In this document: piece by piece, positions 7,008-15,469 of the stretch
Layout: each line of letters opens with the position of its first letter
Numbering within the stretch: the first letter of the stretch is position 1
Assembly (NCBI RefSeq): GCF_003951285.1
Contig: NZ_RXFQ01000010.1
Coordinates: 182,182 to 246,181 of the forward strand
Reading direction: 5' to 3'
DNA from: Variovorax beijingensis
Lineage (GTDB): Bacteria; Pseudomonadota; Gammaproteobacteria; Burkholderiales; Burkholderiaceae_C
Length of the DNA stretch: 64,000 bases
Position numbers and translations under genes: made by a program
Notes under the pieces: model-generated
Databases searched by the model: none
Told to the model about the DNA's origin: nothing
Seen by the model: the letters and a program-made list of their open reading frames with translations, nothing else

Positions 7008-9251
7008 TCAGAGATCTGACAGGCCCATCGCCGGATCGCTCACGGTGTGCTTTCCGGTTTCCACGCGGCCGGCAAAGCGGCGCAGGTAGCCGGGGTCGGC
7101 ATCGCAGCTGACCGCGAAGTCATACCACTGGCCGCTGGTGGCAAGCTCCCAATGCTGTTCGGCCGCAGCGCTGCCATCGACCGTCGCAATCCAAGGGCCG
7201 TCGTTGCGATAAGCCTTGGCGCTCACCGTGAACTTGCAGCTCTTTGTTCCGCCGTTGCGCATGTCGAGGTAGACATTGCCATTGGCAATGTCGTAGCACA
7301 CCCGCACTTCAGGGATCGCGCCGCTCGTGCGCAGCGCGTCGAGATTGCCCTTGAAGTGGCGGTGAAAGCCGTTGGGGCCGAGCACCCACAGGTCGTAGAA
7401 GCCGCTGTTGTCGATGGCCGCATTCCAGGTGTCGTCGAGCGTCTTGCCGGCTTCCACCGTGTAGCGGCGCGGCAGGCGGCCGAGGTTGAGCTTGTCGTAC
7501 ACGTGGAACACCGCACCCGCCTTGCCCGTGTTCGAGAACAGCAATTGCACCGTGCCGGCCGCCGCATCGACGCGCGCGCTGGCATGCAGCTCGTAGGGCA
7601 GCGCGCGCGAGGGGCGCGTGCCGGTCGGCTGGCGCGGCAGCTGCGGGTCGATAGGCAGCGGTACCTGGCCCAGCGCCTCCTGGCTCAGCCGAAGCTGGTC
7701 GGCCTGGTCGCGGGTGCTGCGGCCCGCCAGCGTGGGCAAAGGCTCGTCGTTCGGGTTGGCAAAGTTGAAGGCGCTGGTGAGGTCGCCGCACACCGTGCGC
7801 CGGAAGGCACCGATGTTGGGCTCCTTCACGCCGAAGCGCGCTTCGATGAAGCGGATCACCGACGTGTGGTCGAAGGCCTGCGAGTTGACCCAGCCGCCGC
7901 GGCTCCATGGCGAGATCACGTACATCGGTACGCGCGGTCCGGGGCCGTAGACACGCCCGTCGGGCGCAGGCTGCTTGGTGCTGCCGGGCGGCGCCGCCTG
8001 GGTGAAATATTCGGGGGCCAGGTCCGCATCGGGCAGCGTGGTCTTGCCGGCAAAGGTGCCGTCGCCGACGGGCGAAGGCGCCGAAGGCGAGGGCAGGTGG
8101 TCGAAGTAGCCGTCGTTCTCGTCGAAGTTCACGAGCAGCACAGTCTTGCTCCACACCTCGGGCACGGCCGTGAGCGCATCCAGCACCTCTTGCAGAAACC
8201 ATGCGCCTTGCACCGGGCTCGACGGGCCCGGGTGCTCGCAGTAGATCGAAGGCGCATTCATCCAGCACACCTGGGGCAGCTTGCCTTCGCGGATGTCGCG
8301 CCTGAAGGCGTCGAGGTAGTCCTCGGGCCGGGTGCCCGGCAGCGTGTTGGCCACGCCCTTGTAGAGCGGGCTCTTCGCGTCGTCGGTGGCTGGGTCGTAG
8401 GCGCGGTAGGGCAGCGGCTGGCCCGTATTGGCATAAGGCGTGTTCGGCTTGCCGCCGCTGGACACGGGAAAGCCCGAATCGAGGTTCGCCTGGCGGAACT
8501 GCCGGAAGGCACCCAGCATGTTGTCACCCCATTCGTCGGGCATGTTCTGGTAGCTGATCCAGCGCACGCCCGCGTCTTCCAGGCGCTCGGCATAGGTCTT
8601 CCATGTGTAGCCGGTGTTCACCGACTCGGGGCGCCCGTCGATCCAGTCCCACTCATTGGTGACAAAGGCGGTGCCGGCGGCGGTCGCACCGTTGGTGCCG
8701 GTGAGGTGGAAGGCCCGGTTCGCGTCGGTGCCGGTGTGCATGCTGCAGTGGTACGCATCGCAGAGCGTGAAGGCGTTGGCCAGCGCAAACTGGAACGGGA
8801 TCTCCGCCTCCTTGTGGTAGCCCATGGCCTTGCTGGTCTTGTAGCGCGGCCACTGGTACATGCGGCCGCCGTCCCAGGCGTTCTGGCTGTCGGCCCAGTC
8901 GTGGGGCGTGCCGCCGTCGCGCTGTGCGTTGCCCTTGCGGCTGTCTAGGTGATAGGGCAGCACCAGCTTTCCGCTGGCGTCGGTCTGCTGCCACACGTTC
9001 AACCCCTTGGGCAGCGGAATGGTGAACCGGTCGCCGAAGCCGCGCACGCCCATGAGCGTGCCGAAGTAGTGGTCGAACGAACGGTTCTCCTGCATCAGGA
9101 TGACGATGTGCTCGACGTCCTGGATGGTGCCGGTCTTGTTGTTGGCGGGAATGGCCAGCGCGCGGCGAATGCTCGGCGGAAAGGCCGAGAGCGCGAGCGC
9201 CGCGGCGCCCGTGGTGGCAGCGCCTGTAAGAAATCTGCGGCGTGAGTTCAT
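7008..9251 (-). CDS. Tat-exported phosphocholine-type phospholipase C (copy 1)
   Basis: 747 residues. Residues 1-35 form a twin-arginine signal: SRRRFLTGA, a hydrophobic stretch and a small-residue cleavage region. The catalytic phosphoesterase domain follows with VEHIVILMQENRSFDHYFGT, the metal- and nucleophile-containing opening of the PlcH/PlcN (acid phosphatase-like) family. Further conserved blocks are CDAYHCSMHTGTDANR and LVNFDENDGYFDHLPSP. The C-terminal third carries two tandem DUF756-type beta domains (one contains LPYELHASARV). Family members hydrolyse phosphatidylcholine or sphingomyelin outside the cell. ATG 9251 lies directly before the twin arginines and 13 bases after the stop of copy 2, so the two are co-transcribed. 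In Pseudomonas such enzymes leave by Tat then type II secretion; a T2SS locus sits just upstream here. Confidence 0.95.
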   Translation of the reverse strand: MNSRRRFLTGAATTGAAALALSAFPPSIRRALAIPANNKTGTIQDVEHIVILMQENRSFDHYFGTLMGVRGFGDRFTIPLPKGLNVWQQTDASGKLVLPYHLDSRKGNAQRDGGTPHDWADSQNAWDGGRMYQWPRYKTSKAMGYHKEAEIPFQFALANAFTLCDAYHCSMHTGTDANRAFHLTGTNGATAAGTAFVTNEWDWIDGRPESVNTGYTWKTYAERLEDAGVRWISYQNMPDEWGDNMLGAFRQFRQANLDSGFPVSSGGKPNTPYANTGQPLPYRAYDPATDDAKSPLYKGVANTLPGTRPEDYLDAFRRDIREGKLPQVCWMNAPSIYCEHPGPSSPVQGAWFLQEVLDALTAVPEVWSKTVLLVNFDENDGYFDHLPSPSAPSPVGDGTFAGKTTLPDADLAPEYFTQAAPPGSTKQPAPDGRVYGPGPRVPMYVISPWSRGGWVNSQAFDHTSVIRFIEARFGVKEPNIGAFRRTVCGDLTSAFNFANPNDEPLPTLAGRSTRDQADQLRLSQEALGQVPLPIDPQLPRQPTGTRPSRALPYELHASARVDAAAGTVQLLFSNTGKAGAVFHVYDKLNLGRLPRRYTVEAGKTLDDTWNAAIDNSGFYDLWVLGPNGFHRHFKGNLDALRTSGAIPEVRVCYDIANGNVYLDMRNGGTKSCKFTVSAKAYRNDGPWIATVDGSAAAEQHWELATSGQWYDFAVSCDADPGYLRRFAGRVETGKHTVSDPAMGLSDL

Positions 9252-9264
9252 TGCGCGTGCAGCC

Positions 9265-11469
9265 TCACAGGTCGGCCAGGCCCATGGCGGGGTCACTCAC
9301 CGAGTGCTTGCCGGTTTCAACGCGGCCGGCAAAGCGGCGTACGAAGCTGGTGTCCGCATCGCAGGTCACGGCGAAGTCGTACCAGGCGCCGCTGCTGGCC
9401 AGGTCCCAGTGCAGCTCGGCCTTGGCGCCGCCCGCCACCGTTGCGGTCCACGGGCCGTCGGTTCGGTAGGCCTTGGCGCGCACGGTGAACTTGCAGGCGT
9501 TCTTGCCGCCATTGAGCATCTCCAGGTACACGTTGCCATTGGCGATGTCGTAGCACACGCGCACCTCGGGCACGGCGACGTCGCCGGCGCGAAGGGCGTT
9601 CAGGTCGCCCTTGAAGTGGCGGTGAAAGCCGTTGGGCCCCAGCACCCACAGGTCGTAGAAGCCGCTGTCGTCGCGCATCGCGTTCCAGGTGTCGTCGAGC
9701 GTCTTGCCGGGCTCGACCATGTAGCGGCGCGGCAGGCGGTCGAGATTGAGCTTGTCGTACACGTGGAACACTGCGGCAGCCGTGCCGGTGTTGGCAAACA
9801 GCAGTTGGACTTTTCCGCCGATGGCATCGATGCGGGCGCTCGTGTGCAGCTCGTAGGGCAGCGCGCGCGAAGGGCGCGTGCCTTTGGCTTGAAGCGGCAG
9901 TTGCGGAAGCGCCGGAAACGGCACCTGCGAAAGTGCCTGTTGATCTGTGCGCAACTGGTCGGCCTGCGCCTTGGTTTTTCGACCTGCGAGTGTGGGCAGC
10001 GCTTCGTTGTTGGGCGACACGAAGTTGAAGGCACTCGTGAGATCGCCGCACACCGCGCGGCGGAAATCGCTGATGTTGGTCTCCTTCACCCCGAAGCGCG
10101 CCTCGATGAAGCGCAGCACCGAGGTGTGGTCGAAGGCCTGCGAGTTGACCCAGCCGCCGCGGCTCCAGGGCGACACCACATACATCGGCACGCGCACGCC
10201 GGGGCCGTAGACGCGGCCGTCGGGCGGCGGCTGGTCGGTGGTGCCGGGCGGATTCGGATGGTTGAAGTATTCGGGCGCGAGCGCTTTCACCGGCAGCGTG
10301 GTCTTGCCCGCGGGCGTGCCGTCGGCGTTGATCGACGGTGCGGCCGGCGAAGGGACGTGGTCGAAGTAGCCGTCGTTCTCGTCGAAGTTGATGAAGAGCA
10401 CGGTCTTGCTCCACACCTCTGGCACGGCGGTGAGCGCATCGAGCGTTTCCTGGATGTACCAGGCGCCCTGCACCGGGCTCGAAGGGCCGGGGTGTTCGGA
10501 ATAGGCCGCGGGCGCGACGATCCAAGACACCTGGGGCAGCTTGCCGTTCTTGATGTCCTGGCGGAACTGCTCGAGAAAGCCGCCGTCGGGCATGGTGTTG
10601 GCAATGCCCTTGTAGAGCGGATTGCCGGCGTCGTCGCTGGCCGGGTCGTAGGCGGGCGAGATCGCGCTGCCACTCACTGGCTTGCCGGAGGCTTCGTTGG
10701 CCAGCCGGTACTGCTTGAAGCCGGCCAGCGAGTTGTCGGTGAAGTTGTCGGGCATGTTCTGGTAGACGATCCAGCTGACCTTGGCTTCCTGCAGGCGCTC
10801 GGGGTAGGTCTTCCAGCTGTAGCCGTTGGCGGAGCTGTCGATACCGTCCCATTCGTTGTTGACCGTGGCCACGTTCGCGCCCGTGGGGCCGTTGGTGCCG
10901 GTCCAGAGGAACATGCGGTTCGAATTGGTGCCGGTGTGCATGCTGCAGTGGTATGCGTCGCAGAGCGTGAAGGCGTTGGCCAACGCAAACTGGAAGGGCA
11001 GTTCCGCCTCTTGGAGGTAGCCCATCGATTGGGTGAAAGGCGCCGTCTTGGTTTTCTTGTACTTCACCCATTCATGCATGCGCCCGCCGGCCCACGCATC
11101 CTGGCCGTCGCTCCAGCTGTGCGGCGTGCCGGCCACGCGTTGCGCATTGCCCTTCGAGCCGTCGAGGTGGTAGGGCAGCACTTCCTTGCCGGTGTCGTCC
11201 AGTTGCTGCCACACGCTGCGCCCGTTGGGCAGCGGAATGGTGAAGCGGTCGCCAAAGCCCCGTATGCCCATGAGCGTGCCGAAGTACTGGTCGAACGAAC
11301 GGTTCTCCTGCATCAGGATGACGATGTGCTCGACGTCCTTGATGGTGCCGGTCTTGTTGTTGGCGGGAATGGCGAGCGCGCGGCGGATGCTCGGCGGGAA
11401 GGCCGAGAGTGCGAGCGCGGCGGCGCCGGTGGTGGCGGTGGCTGTGAGGAAGCTGCGGCGTGAGGTCAT
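9265..11469 (-). CDS. Tat-exported phosphocholine-type phospholipase C (copy 2)
   Basis: 734-residue paralog of the downstream gene with the same plan: twin-arginine signal (TSRRSFLTATATT), catalytic domain with ENRSFDQYFGT, HCSMHTGTNSNR and INFDENDGYFDHVPSP, then two DUF756-type domains. After about residue 15 the first 60 residues are almost identical to copy 1, whereas the middle diverges more, including an extra lysine-rich YKKTKTAPFTQ segment. One active-site-region difference is visible: ENRSFDQYF here against ENRSFDHYF in copy 1. Start ATG 11469 sits directly before the twin arginines; it lacks a strong Shine-Dalgarno sequence and lies 26 bases after the stop of the small lipoprotein gene, suggesting coupling. 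Confidence 0.94.
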   Translation of the reverse strand: MTSRRSFLTATATTGAAALALSAFPPSIRRALAIPANNKTGTIKDVEHIVILMQENRSFDQYFGTLMGIRGFGDRFTIPLPNGRSVWQQLDDTGKEVLPYHLDGSKGNAQRVAGTPHSWSDGQDAWAGGRMHEWVKYKKTKTAPFTQSMGYLQEAELPFQFALANAFTLCDAYHCSMHTGTNSNRMFLWTGTNGPTGANVATVNNEWDGIDSSANGYSWKTYPERLQEAKVSWIVYQNMPDNFTDNSLAGFKQYRLANEASGKPVSGSAISPAYDPASDDAGNPLYKGIANTMPDGGFLEQFRQDIKNGKLPQVSWIVAPAAYSEHPGPSSPVQGAWYIQETLDALTAVPEVWSKTVLFINFDENDGYFDHVPSPAAPSINADGTPAGKTTLPVKALAPEYFNHPNPPGTTDQPPPDGRVYGPGVRVPMYVVSPWSRGGWVNSQAFDHTSVLRFIEARFGVKETNISDFRRAVCGDLTSAFNFVSPNNEALPTLAGRKTKAQADQLRTDQQALSQVPFPALPQLPLQAKGTRPSRALPYELHTSARIDAIGGKVQLLFANTGTAAAVFHVYDKLNLDRLPRRYMVEPGKTLDDTWNAMRDDSGFYDLWVLGPNGFHRHFKGDLNALRAGDVAVPEVRVCYDIANGNVYLEMLNGGKNACKFTVRAKAYRTDGPWTATVAGGAKAELHWDLASSGAWYDFAVTCDADTSFVRRFAGRVETGKHSVSDPAMGLADL

Positions 11470-11495
11470 GGTGTTGTTCTGGCGTTTCGTGGCGT

Positions 11496-11693
11496 TCAGG
11501 GTGCGCAGCGCATCTCGGGCTTCACGCCGGTGTCGGGCGGCGGCGTGGTGGGCGTGGTCGGCGTCGGAGTTCCCACGCCCGGCAGGCCGCCGAAGAAGCC
11601 GCCGCCACCGCCGTTGCCGCCGCCGCAGGCGGAAAGGGTGCAGGCCAGGATCAGTGCGGGAACGAGCCGCGCAGGCAGGGATGAAAGTCGCAT
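11496..11693 (-). CDS. Small glycine-rich lipoprotein at head of phospholipase operon
   Basis: 65 residues. The N-terminus is a lipoprotein signal with lipobox LSAC (Cys at about residue 22), followed by a glycine-rich stretch (GGGNGGGGGFFGGLPGVG), then a Thr/Pro linker and the ending VKPEMRCAP. ATG 11693 has GAGGAA upstream. The frame is open further upstream, but only this start yields a proper signal. It is the first gene of a three-gene minus-strand operon with the two phospholipases. No family recognised; a chaperone-like or envelope-anchoring role for the secreted enzymes is conceivable (Pseudomonas PlcH uses PlcR), but there is no sequence likeness to PlcR that I can see. Confidence 0.7.
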   Translation of the reverse strand: MRLSSLPARLVPALILACTLSACGGGNGGGGGFFGGLPGVGTPTPTTPTTPPPDTGVKPEMRCAP

Positions 11694-11846
11694 GGGGGAT
11701 TCCTCGGGAGTCGTCGTTGCGTGGGCGCTCGGAAGCAGAGCGTCGAAAAAAAAGCTGTGCGGGCTCGAAGACGCGACGCCGGAAAGCATCGCGAAGCACC
11801 GCGCAGCGGACAGGCCGCAAGACTAGGGAGATCGCGTTACATCGCC

Positions 11847-11864
11847 ATGAACGAGCGATGACAA
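11847..11864 (-). promoter_or_regulatory. Possible Pho box upstream of phospholipase operon
   Basis: On the minus strand TTGTCAT, four bases, then CGTTCAT form two 7-base direct repeats 11 bases apart, matching the architecture and, with three mismatches in total, the CTGTCAT repeats bound by PhoB. It lies about 155 bases upstream of the first gene of the lipoprotein-phospholipase operon, in the only non-coding stretch available for its promoter. The -10 is not convincing (TGTAAC five bases downstream). Phosphate-starvation control of phospholipase C is known in related bacteria; here it is an inference from one imperfect site. Confidence 0.3.
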
Positions 11865-11895
11865 GGCAGCGGCGCAGGGCGCGCCGCGGGAGCGC

Positions 11896-12795
11896 TCAGC
11901 GCTCGTTGCTGATGCCGCTGGAGACGTGGCCCGCGGGCACGTGGCGTGCCGCGGCATCGACGTGGCCGGTCTGGTCGTCGAAGAAGAAATCGGGTTCGAA
12001 CTCGCGCAGGAACTCGCCCTTCGGAAGGCCGCCGAGGAACATCGCCTCGTCGACGCGGATGTTCCACTTCATGAGCGTGCGGATCGCGCGCTCGTGCGCC
12101 GGGGCGCTGCGCGCGGTGACCAGCGCGGTGCGGATGCGCATCTGCGCGTTGCCCGCCATCTGCAGGCGGTGCAGCGCCGTCAGCAGCGGCTTGAAGGGCC
12201 CTTCGGGCAGCGGCAGGTCGGCCTTGCTGAGTTCGTGCGCCTGGAAGGCATCGAGGCCCTCGGCCTGGAACACGCGCTCGGCCTCGTCGCTGAACAGCAC
12301 CGCATCGCCGTCGAAGGCAATGCGCACTTCGTTGGGCCAGGCATCGCTGGCCTTCACCGATTCGACCAGCACGCGCGCGGCCGGAAAGCCCGCGCCCAGC
12401 GCTTCGCGCACGTCCTGCGCATTGACCGACAGGAACAGGTGCGCACGCAGCGGCCGCAGGTAGCCGAAGGGCGGGCGCCCCTGGGTGAACACGCCGCGCT
12501 GCAGCTTGATGTCGGCCGCCGCGCTCGAGCGGAAGATGCGCATGCCCGAGACCGGGTCGTTGCGCGAAAGAATGACCACCTCGACGCGCTGCACGCCGTC
12601 GTCGTTGAAGCGCAGCAGCTTGCGGATCAGCGAGTACGCGATGCCCGGCGCGGCCGGCACGTCGATGCGGTCGAGCTGCAGCTTCATGTAGCCCTCGTTG
12701 TCGCCGGCCTCGAAGATCCTGTTCTCTTCTTCGAGGTTGAACAGCGCGCGCGACGAGATCGCGACCACGAGCTTGTCTTCGAGCGTGACGGGCAT
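11896..12795 (-). CDS. Cytosolic 5'-nucleotidase (NT5C1-like family)
   Basis: 299-residue cytoplasmic protein without a signal peptide. It matches the bacterial 5'-nucleotidase family related to animal NT5C1: VVAISSRALFNLEEENRIFE near the N-terminus, then VVILSRNDPVSGMRIF, IAFDGDAVLFSDEAERVF and NIRVDEAMFLGGLPKGEFLREFEPDFFFDDQ near the C-terminus. The aspartates of FDGDAVLFSD and FFFDDQ fit a HAD-type phosphatase core. Expected to dephosphorylate nucleoside 5'-monophosphates. It begins 24 bases downstream of the gspF stop, so it probably rides on the end of the T2SS transcript, although it has no evident role in secretion. Confidence 0.88.
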   Translation of the reverse strand: MPVTLEDKLVVAISSRALFNLEEENRIFEAGDNEGYMKLQLDRIDVPAAPGIAYSLIRKLLRFNDDGVQRVEVVILSRNDPVSGMRIFRSSAAADIKLQRGVFTQGRPPFGYLRPLRAHLFLSVNAQDVREALGAGFPAARVLVESVKASDAWPNEVRIAFDGDAVLFSDEAERVFQAEGLDAFQAHELSKADLPLPEGPFKPLLTALHRLQMAGNAQMRIRTALVTARSAPAHERAIRTLMKWNIRVDEAMFLGGLPKGEFLREFEPDFFFDDQTGHVDAAARHVPAGHVSSGISNER

Positions 12796-12819
12796 GGCGT
12801 GCAGTGCTTCCTGGCGGAC

Positions 12820-14055
12820 TTACTTGACGAACTGGTTGAGCTGGATGATAGGCAGCATCACGGCCAGCACAATGAGCATCACCACGCCGCCCATGGCCAC
12901 GATCAGCAGCGGCTCCAGGATGGTGGCCAGGTGCATGGCGCGGCGCTGCACTTCGGCGCCCAGCTGGTTGGCCGCGCGCTGCAGCATCAGCGGCAGCGTG
13001 CCGGTCTGCTCGCCCAGCCGCGCGAACATCGAGACCAGCCCGGGAAAGCGTTTTTTCTGCGCCAGCGCCGAGGCCAGCGGCGCGCCTTCGCGCACCAGCA
13101 CCAGCGCATCGAGCGCATCGGCGCGCATGGCGCGGTTGCCCAGCGTTTCGGATGCCGCCTGCAGCGCGCGCAGGATCGGCACGCCGGCGGTGGCCAGCAT
13201 GGCCAGCGTGCTGGCAAAGCGCGCCGCGTTGTAGCCGCGCGCGAGCTTGCCGACCAGCGGCAGCCGCAGCCAGGCAGCGTCGAACTTCAGGCGGAAGGCC
13301 TCCTGTGCCAATGCCAATCGCGCGGCGATGGCGGCAAACACCACGCCGCCCAGCATCCACCAGCCGTAGTTGCGCACCGCCGCGCTCAGCGACAGCATGA
13401 CGGTGGTGAGGAAGGGCAGCGAGCGCTTGGTGCCCGCAAACACCTGCGCCACCTGCGGCACCACGTAGCTCACGAGGAAGATCACGATCACGATCGCCAC
13501 GAGAGTGACGATGGCCGGGTAGAGCGCGGCGCCGATGAGCTTCTGCTGCAGTGCCTGCCGCTCTTCGAGATCGTCGGCGAGCCGGTCGAGCACGAGGCCG
13601 AGGTTGCCGCTTTGCTCGCCCGCGCCGATCACGGCGGTGTAGATGGGCGAGAACTCGCGTGGATGGGCCGCGAGTGCGCGTGCGAAGGGCGAGCCCGCGT
13701 TGACTTCGGCCCGCAGCGAGGCGACCAGGTTGCGCTGCGGCTCGGTTTCGGCCTCGTCGGTGAGCGCGGTCAGCGCGCGTTCGAGCGGCAGGCCGGAGGA
13801 CACGAGGCCCGCGAGCTGGCGCGTCCAGACCGCGAGGCCGGTGGAGCTGAAGATCCTGGCGCCGCCGCCCAGCCAGCGGCGTAGGCCGCCATTGCCGGTG
13901 CCGTTGACGTGGCTGCTGCCGACCGGCGTGACCGACAGCGGAATGAGCGCCTGCGCGCGCAGCAGGCTGCGGGCGCTGCGCGCGGTGTCGGCCTCGAGCA
14001 CGCCTTCGCGCGACTGGCCGCTGGCATCGATGGCTTCGAAGGAATAGGCGGGCAT
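12820..14055 (-). CDS. gspF: Type II secretion inner-membrane platform protein GspF
   Basis: 411 residues, normal for GspF. N-terminal PAYSFEAIDASGQSREGVLEAD, then two tandem T2SSF domains, each ending in membrane helices; the central one reads LYPAIVTLVAIVIVIFLVSYVVPQVAQVF and the last, near the C-terminus, MGGVVMLIVLAVMLPIIQLNQFV. Conserved RQLAGLVSSGLPLERAL and FARLGEQTGTLPLMLQRA motifs are present. Together with GspL, GspM and the GspE ATPase it forms the assembly platform. Start ATG 14055 lies 17 bases after the gspE stop. It is the last secretion gene of the minus-strand cluster. Confidence 0.96.
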   Translation of the reverse strand: MPAYSFEAIDASGQSREGVLEADTARSARSLLRAQALIPLSVTPVGSSHVNGTGNGGLRRWLGGGARIFSSTGLAVWTRQLAGLVSSGLPLERALTALTDEAETEPQRNLVASLRAEVNAGSPFARALAAHPREFSPIYTAVIGAGEQSGNLGLVLDRLADDLEERQALQQKLIGAALYPAIVTLVAIVIVIFLVSYVVPQVAQVFAGTKRSLPFLTTVMLSLSAAVRNYGWWMLGGVVFAAIAARLALAQEAFRLKFDAAWLRLPLVGKLARGYNAARFASTLAMLATAGVPILRALQAASETLGNRAMRADALDALVLVREGAPLASALAQKKRFPGLVSMFARLGEQTGTLPLMLQRAANQLGAEVQRRAMHLATILEPLLIVAMGGVVMLIVLAVMLPIIQLNQFVK

Positions 14056-14072
14056 GGCGGGTGCCGGGCGGA

Positions 14073-15464
14073 TCAGTCGCGCGTGACGCGAAGCAATTCG
14101 GCGCGCGAGGTGATGCCGGCCTGCACCAGCCGTTCGCCGTCTTCGCGCATCAGGCGCAGGCCGCCGCGCGCGCCGGCCTGGAGCAGTTCGCTCTCGGCCG
14201 CCTTGCTGTGGATCAGGCCCTGCACGGTCTCGTCGGCCACCAGCAGCTCGAAGATGCCGGTGCGTCCCTGGTAGCCGGTCTGCCCGCATGCCTCGCAGCC
14301 GGCGCCGCCGCAGGCCGTGCAGACCTTGCGCACCAGCCGCTGCGCGAGCACGCCCAGCAGCGACGAGCTCAAGAGGAAGGGCTCCACGCCCATGTCGGTC
14401 AGGCGCGTGACGGCGCTGACCGAGTCGTTGGTGTGCAGCGTCGCAAGCACCAGGTGGCCGGTGAGCGAGGCCTGGATGGCGATCTGCGCGGTTTCGAAGT
14501 CGCGGATCTCGCCGATCATGATCACGTCCGGGTCCTGCCGCAGGATGGCGCGCAGCGCCTTCGCGAAGGTGAGCTCGATCTTGGCGTTGATCTGCGTCTG
14601 GCCCACGCCCGGCAGCTCGTATTCGATGGGGTCTTCCACCGTCATGATGTTGCTGCGGCTGGCATCCAGCCGCGCCAGCGCGGCGTACAGCGTGGTGGTC
14701 TTTCCCGATCCCGTGGGGCCGGTCACCAGGATGATGCCGTGCGGCTGCGCAATGAGCTTCTCGAAGCGCGCGAGCGTGTCGCCCTGCATGCCGACCGATT
14801 CGAGCGTGAGCTTCGATTCGCTCTTGTCCAGGAGGCGCAGCACCGCGCGCTCGCCGTGCGCGCTCGGCAGCGTGGAGACGCGCACGTCGACCGCGCGCGT
14901 GCCGATGCGAAGGCTGATGCGCCCGTCCTGCGGCAGCCGCTTCTCGGAGATGTCGAGGTCGGCCATGATCTTCAGGCGCGAGATCAGCGCGGCGTGCAGC
15001 GCGCGGTTGGGCTGCACCACCTCGCGCAGCGTGCCGTCGATGCGAAAGCGCACGGACGAGGTGCGCTCGTAGGGCTCGATGTGGATGTCGCTCGCGCCGT
15101 CGCGCGCGGCCTGCGTGAGCAGCGCGTTGAGCATGCGGATGATGGGCGCGTCGCCGGCGCTTTCCAGCAGGTCCTCGACCGCCGGCAGTTCCTGCATCAT
15201 GCGCGAGAGGTCGGCGTCGCTCTGCACCTCGCTCACCACCGCGGCGGCACTCGATTCGCCCTGCGCATAGGCTGCGCTGATGCGCTGCGCGAGCGGGCCG
15301 TCGGCCAGCACCTCGAAGGCCTGCACGCCGTACTTGCGCGTGACCTCGCCGACCGCGCTGCGCGAGGGATGGCTCGACATCCACAGCGTGTGGCTGCCGT
15401 CGTCGGCTTCTTCGAGCAGCAGCTGCTGGCTGCGTGCGAACGCGTAGGGCAGGGGGTGGCGCAT
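14073..15464 (-). CDS. gspE: Type II secretion ATPase GspE
   Basis: 463 residues, hexameric cytoplasmic ATPase driving pseudopilus assembly. Walker A GPTGSGKTTT at 249-258, Asp box MTVEDPIEYELPGVGQTQ at about 275-290, Walker B VIMIGEIRD at 314-322 and His box ATLHTND at 341-347 are all intact. The zinc-binding tetracysteine is Cys382, Cys385, Cys390 and Cys393. Conserved ASDIHIEPYE at 124-133. It is shorter than many GspE because the N-terminal GspL-binding domain is compact. It begins five bases after the gspD stop, indicating coupled expression. Confidence 0.97.
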   Translation of the reverse strand: MRHPLPYAFARSQQLLLEEADDGSHTLWMSSHPSRSAVGEVTRKYGVQAFEVLADGPLAQRISAAYAQGESSAAAVVSEVQSDADLSRMMQELPAVEDLLESAGDAPIIRMLNALLTQAARDGASDIHIEPYERTSSVRFRIDGTLREVVQPNRALHAALISRLKIMADLDISEKRLPQDGRISLRIGTRAVDVRVSTLPSAHGERAVLRLLDKSESKLTLESVGMQGDTLARFEKLIAQPHGIILVTGPTGSGKTTTLYAALARLDASRSNIMTVEDPIEYELPGVGQTQINAKIELTFAKALRAILRQDPDVIMIGEIRDFETAQIAIQASLTGHLVLATLHTNDSVSAVTRLTDMGVEPFLLSSSLLGVLAQRLVRKVCTACGGAGCEACGQTGYQGRTGIFELLVADETVQGLIHSKAAESELLQAGARGGLRLMREDGERLVQAGITSRAELLRVTRD

Positions 15465-15469
15465 GGGCT

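Noticed and set aside
9100..11463. 787-codon plus-strand frame across the phospholipase genes
   Set aside because: Mirror of two similar genes; repeats in it simply reflect the duplicated phospholipases.
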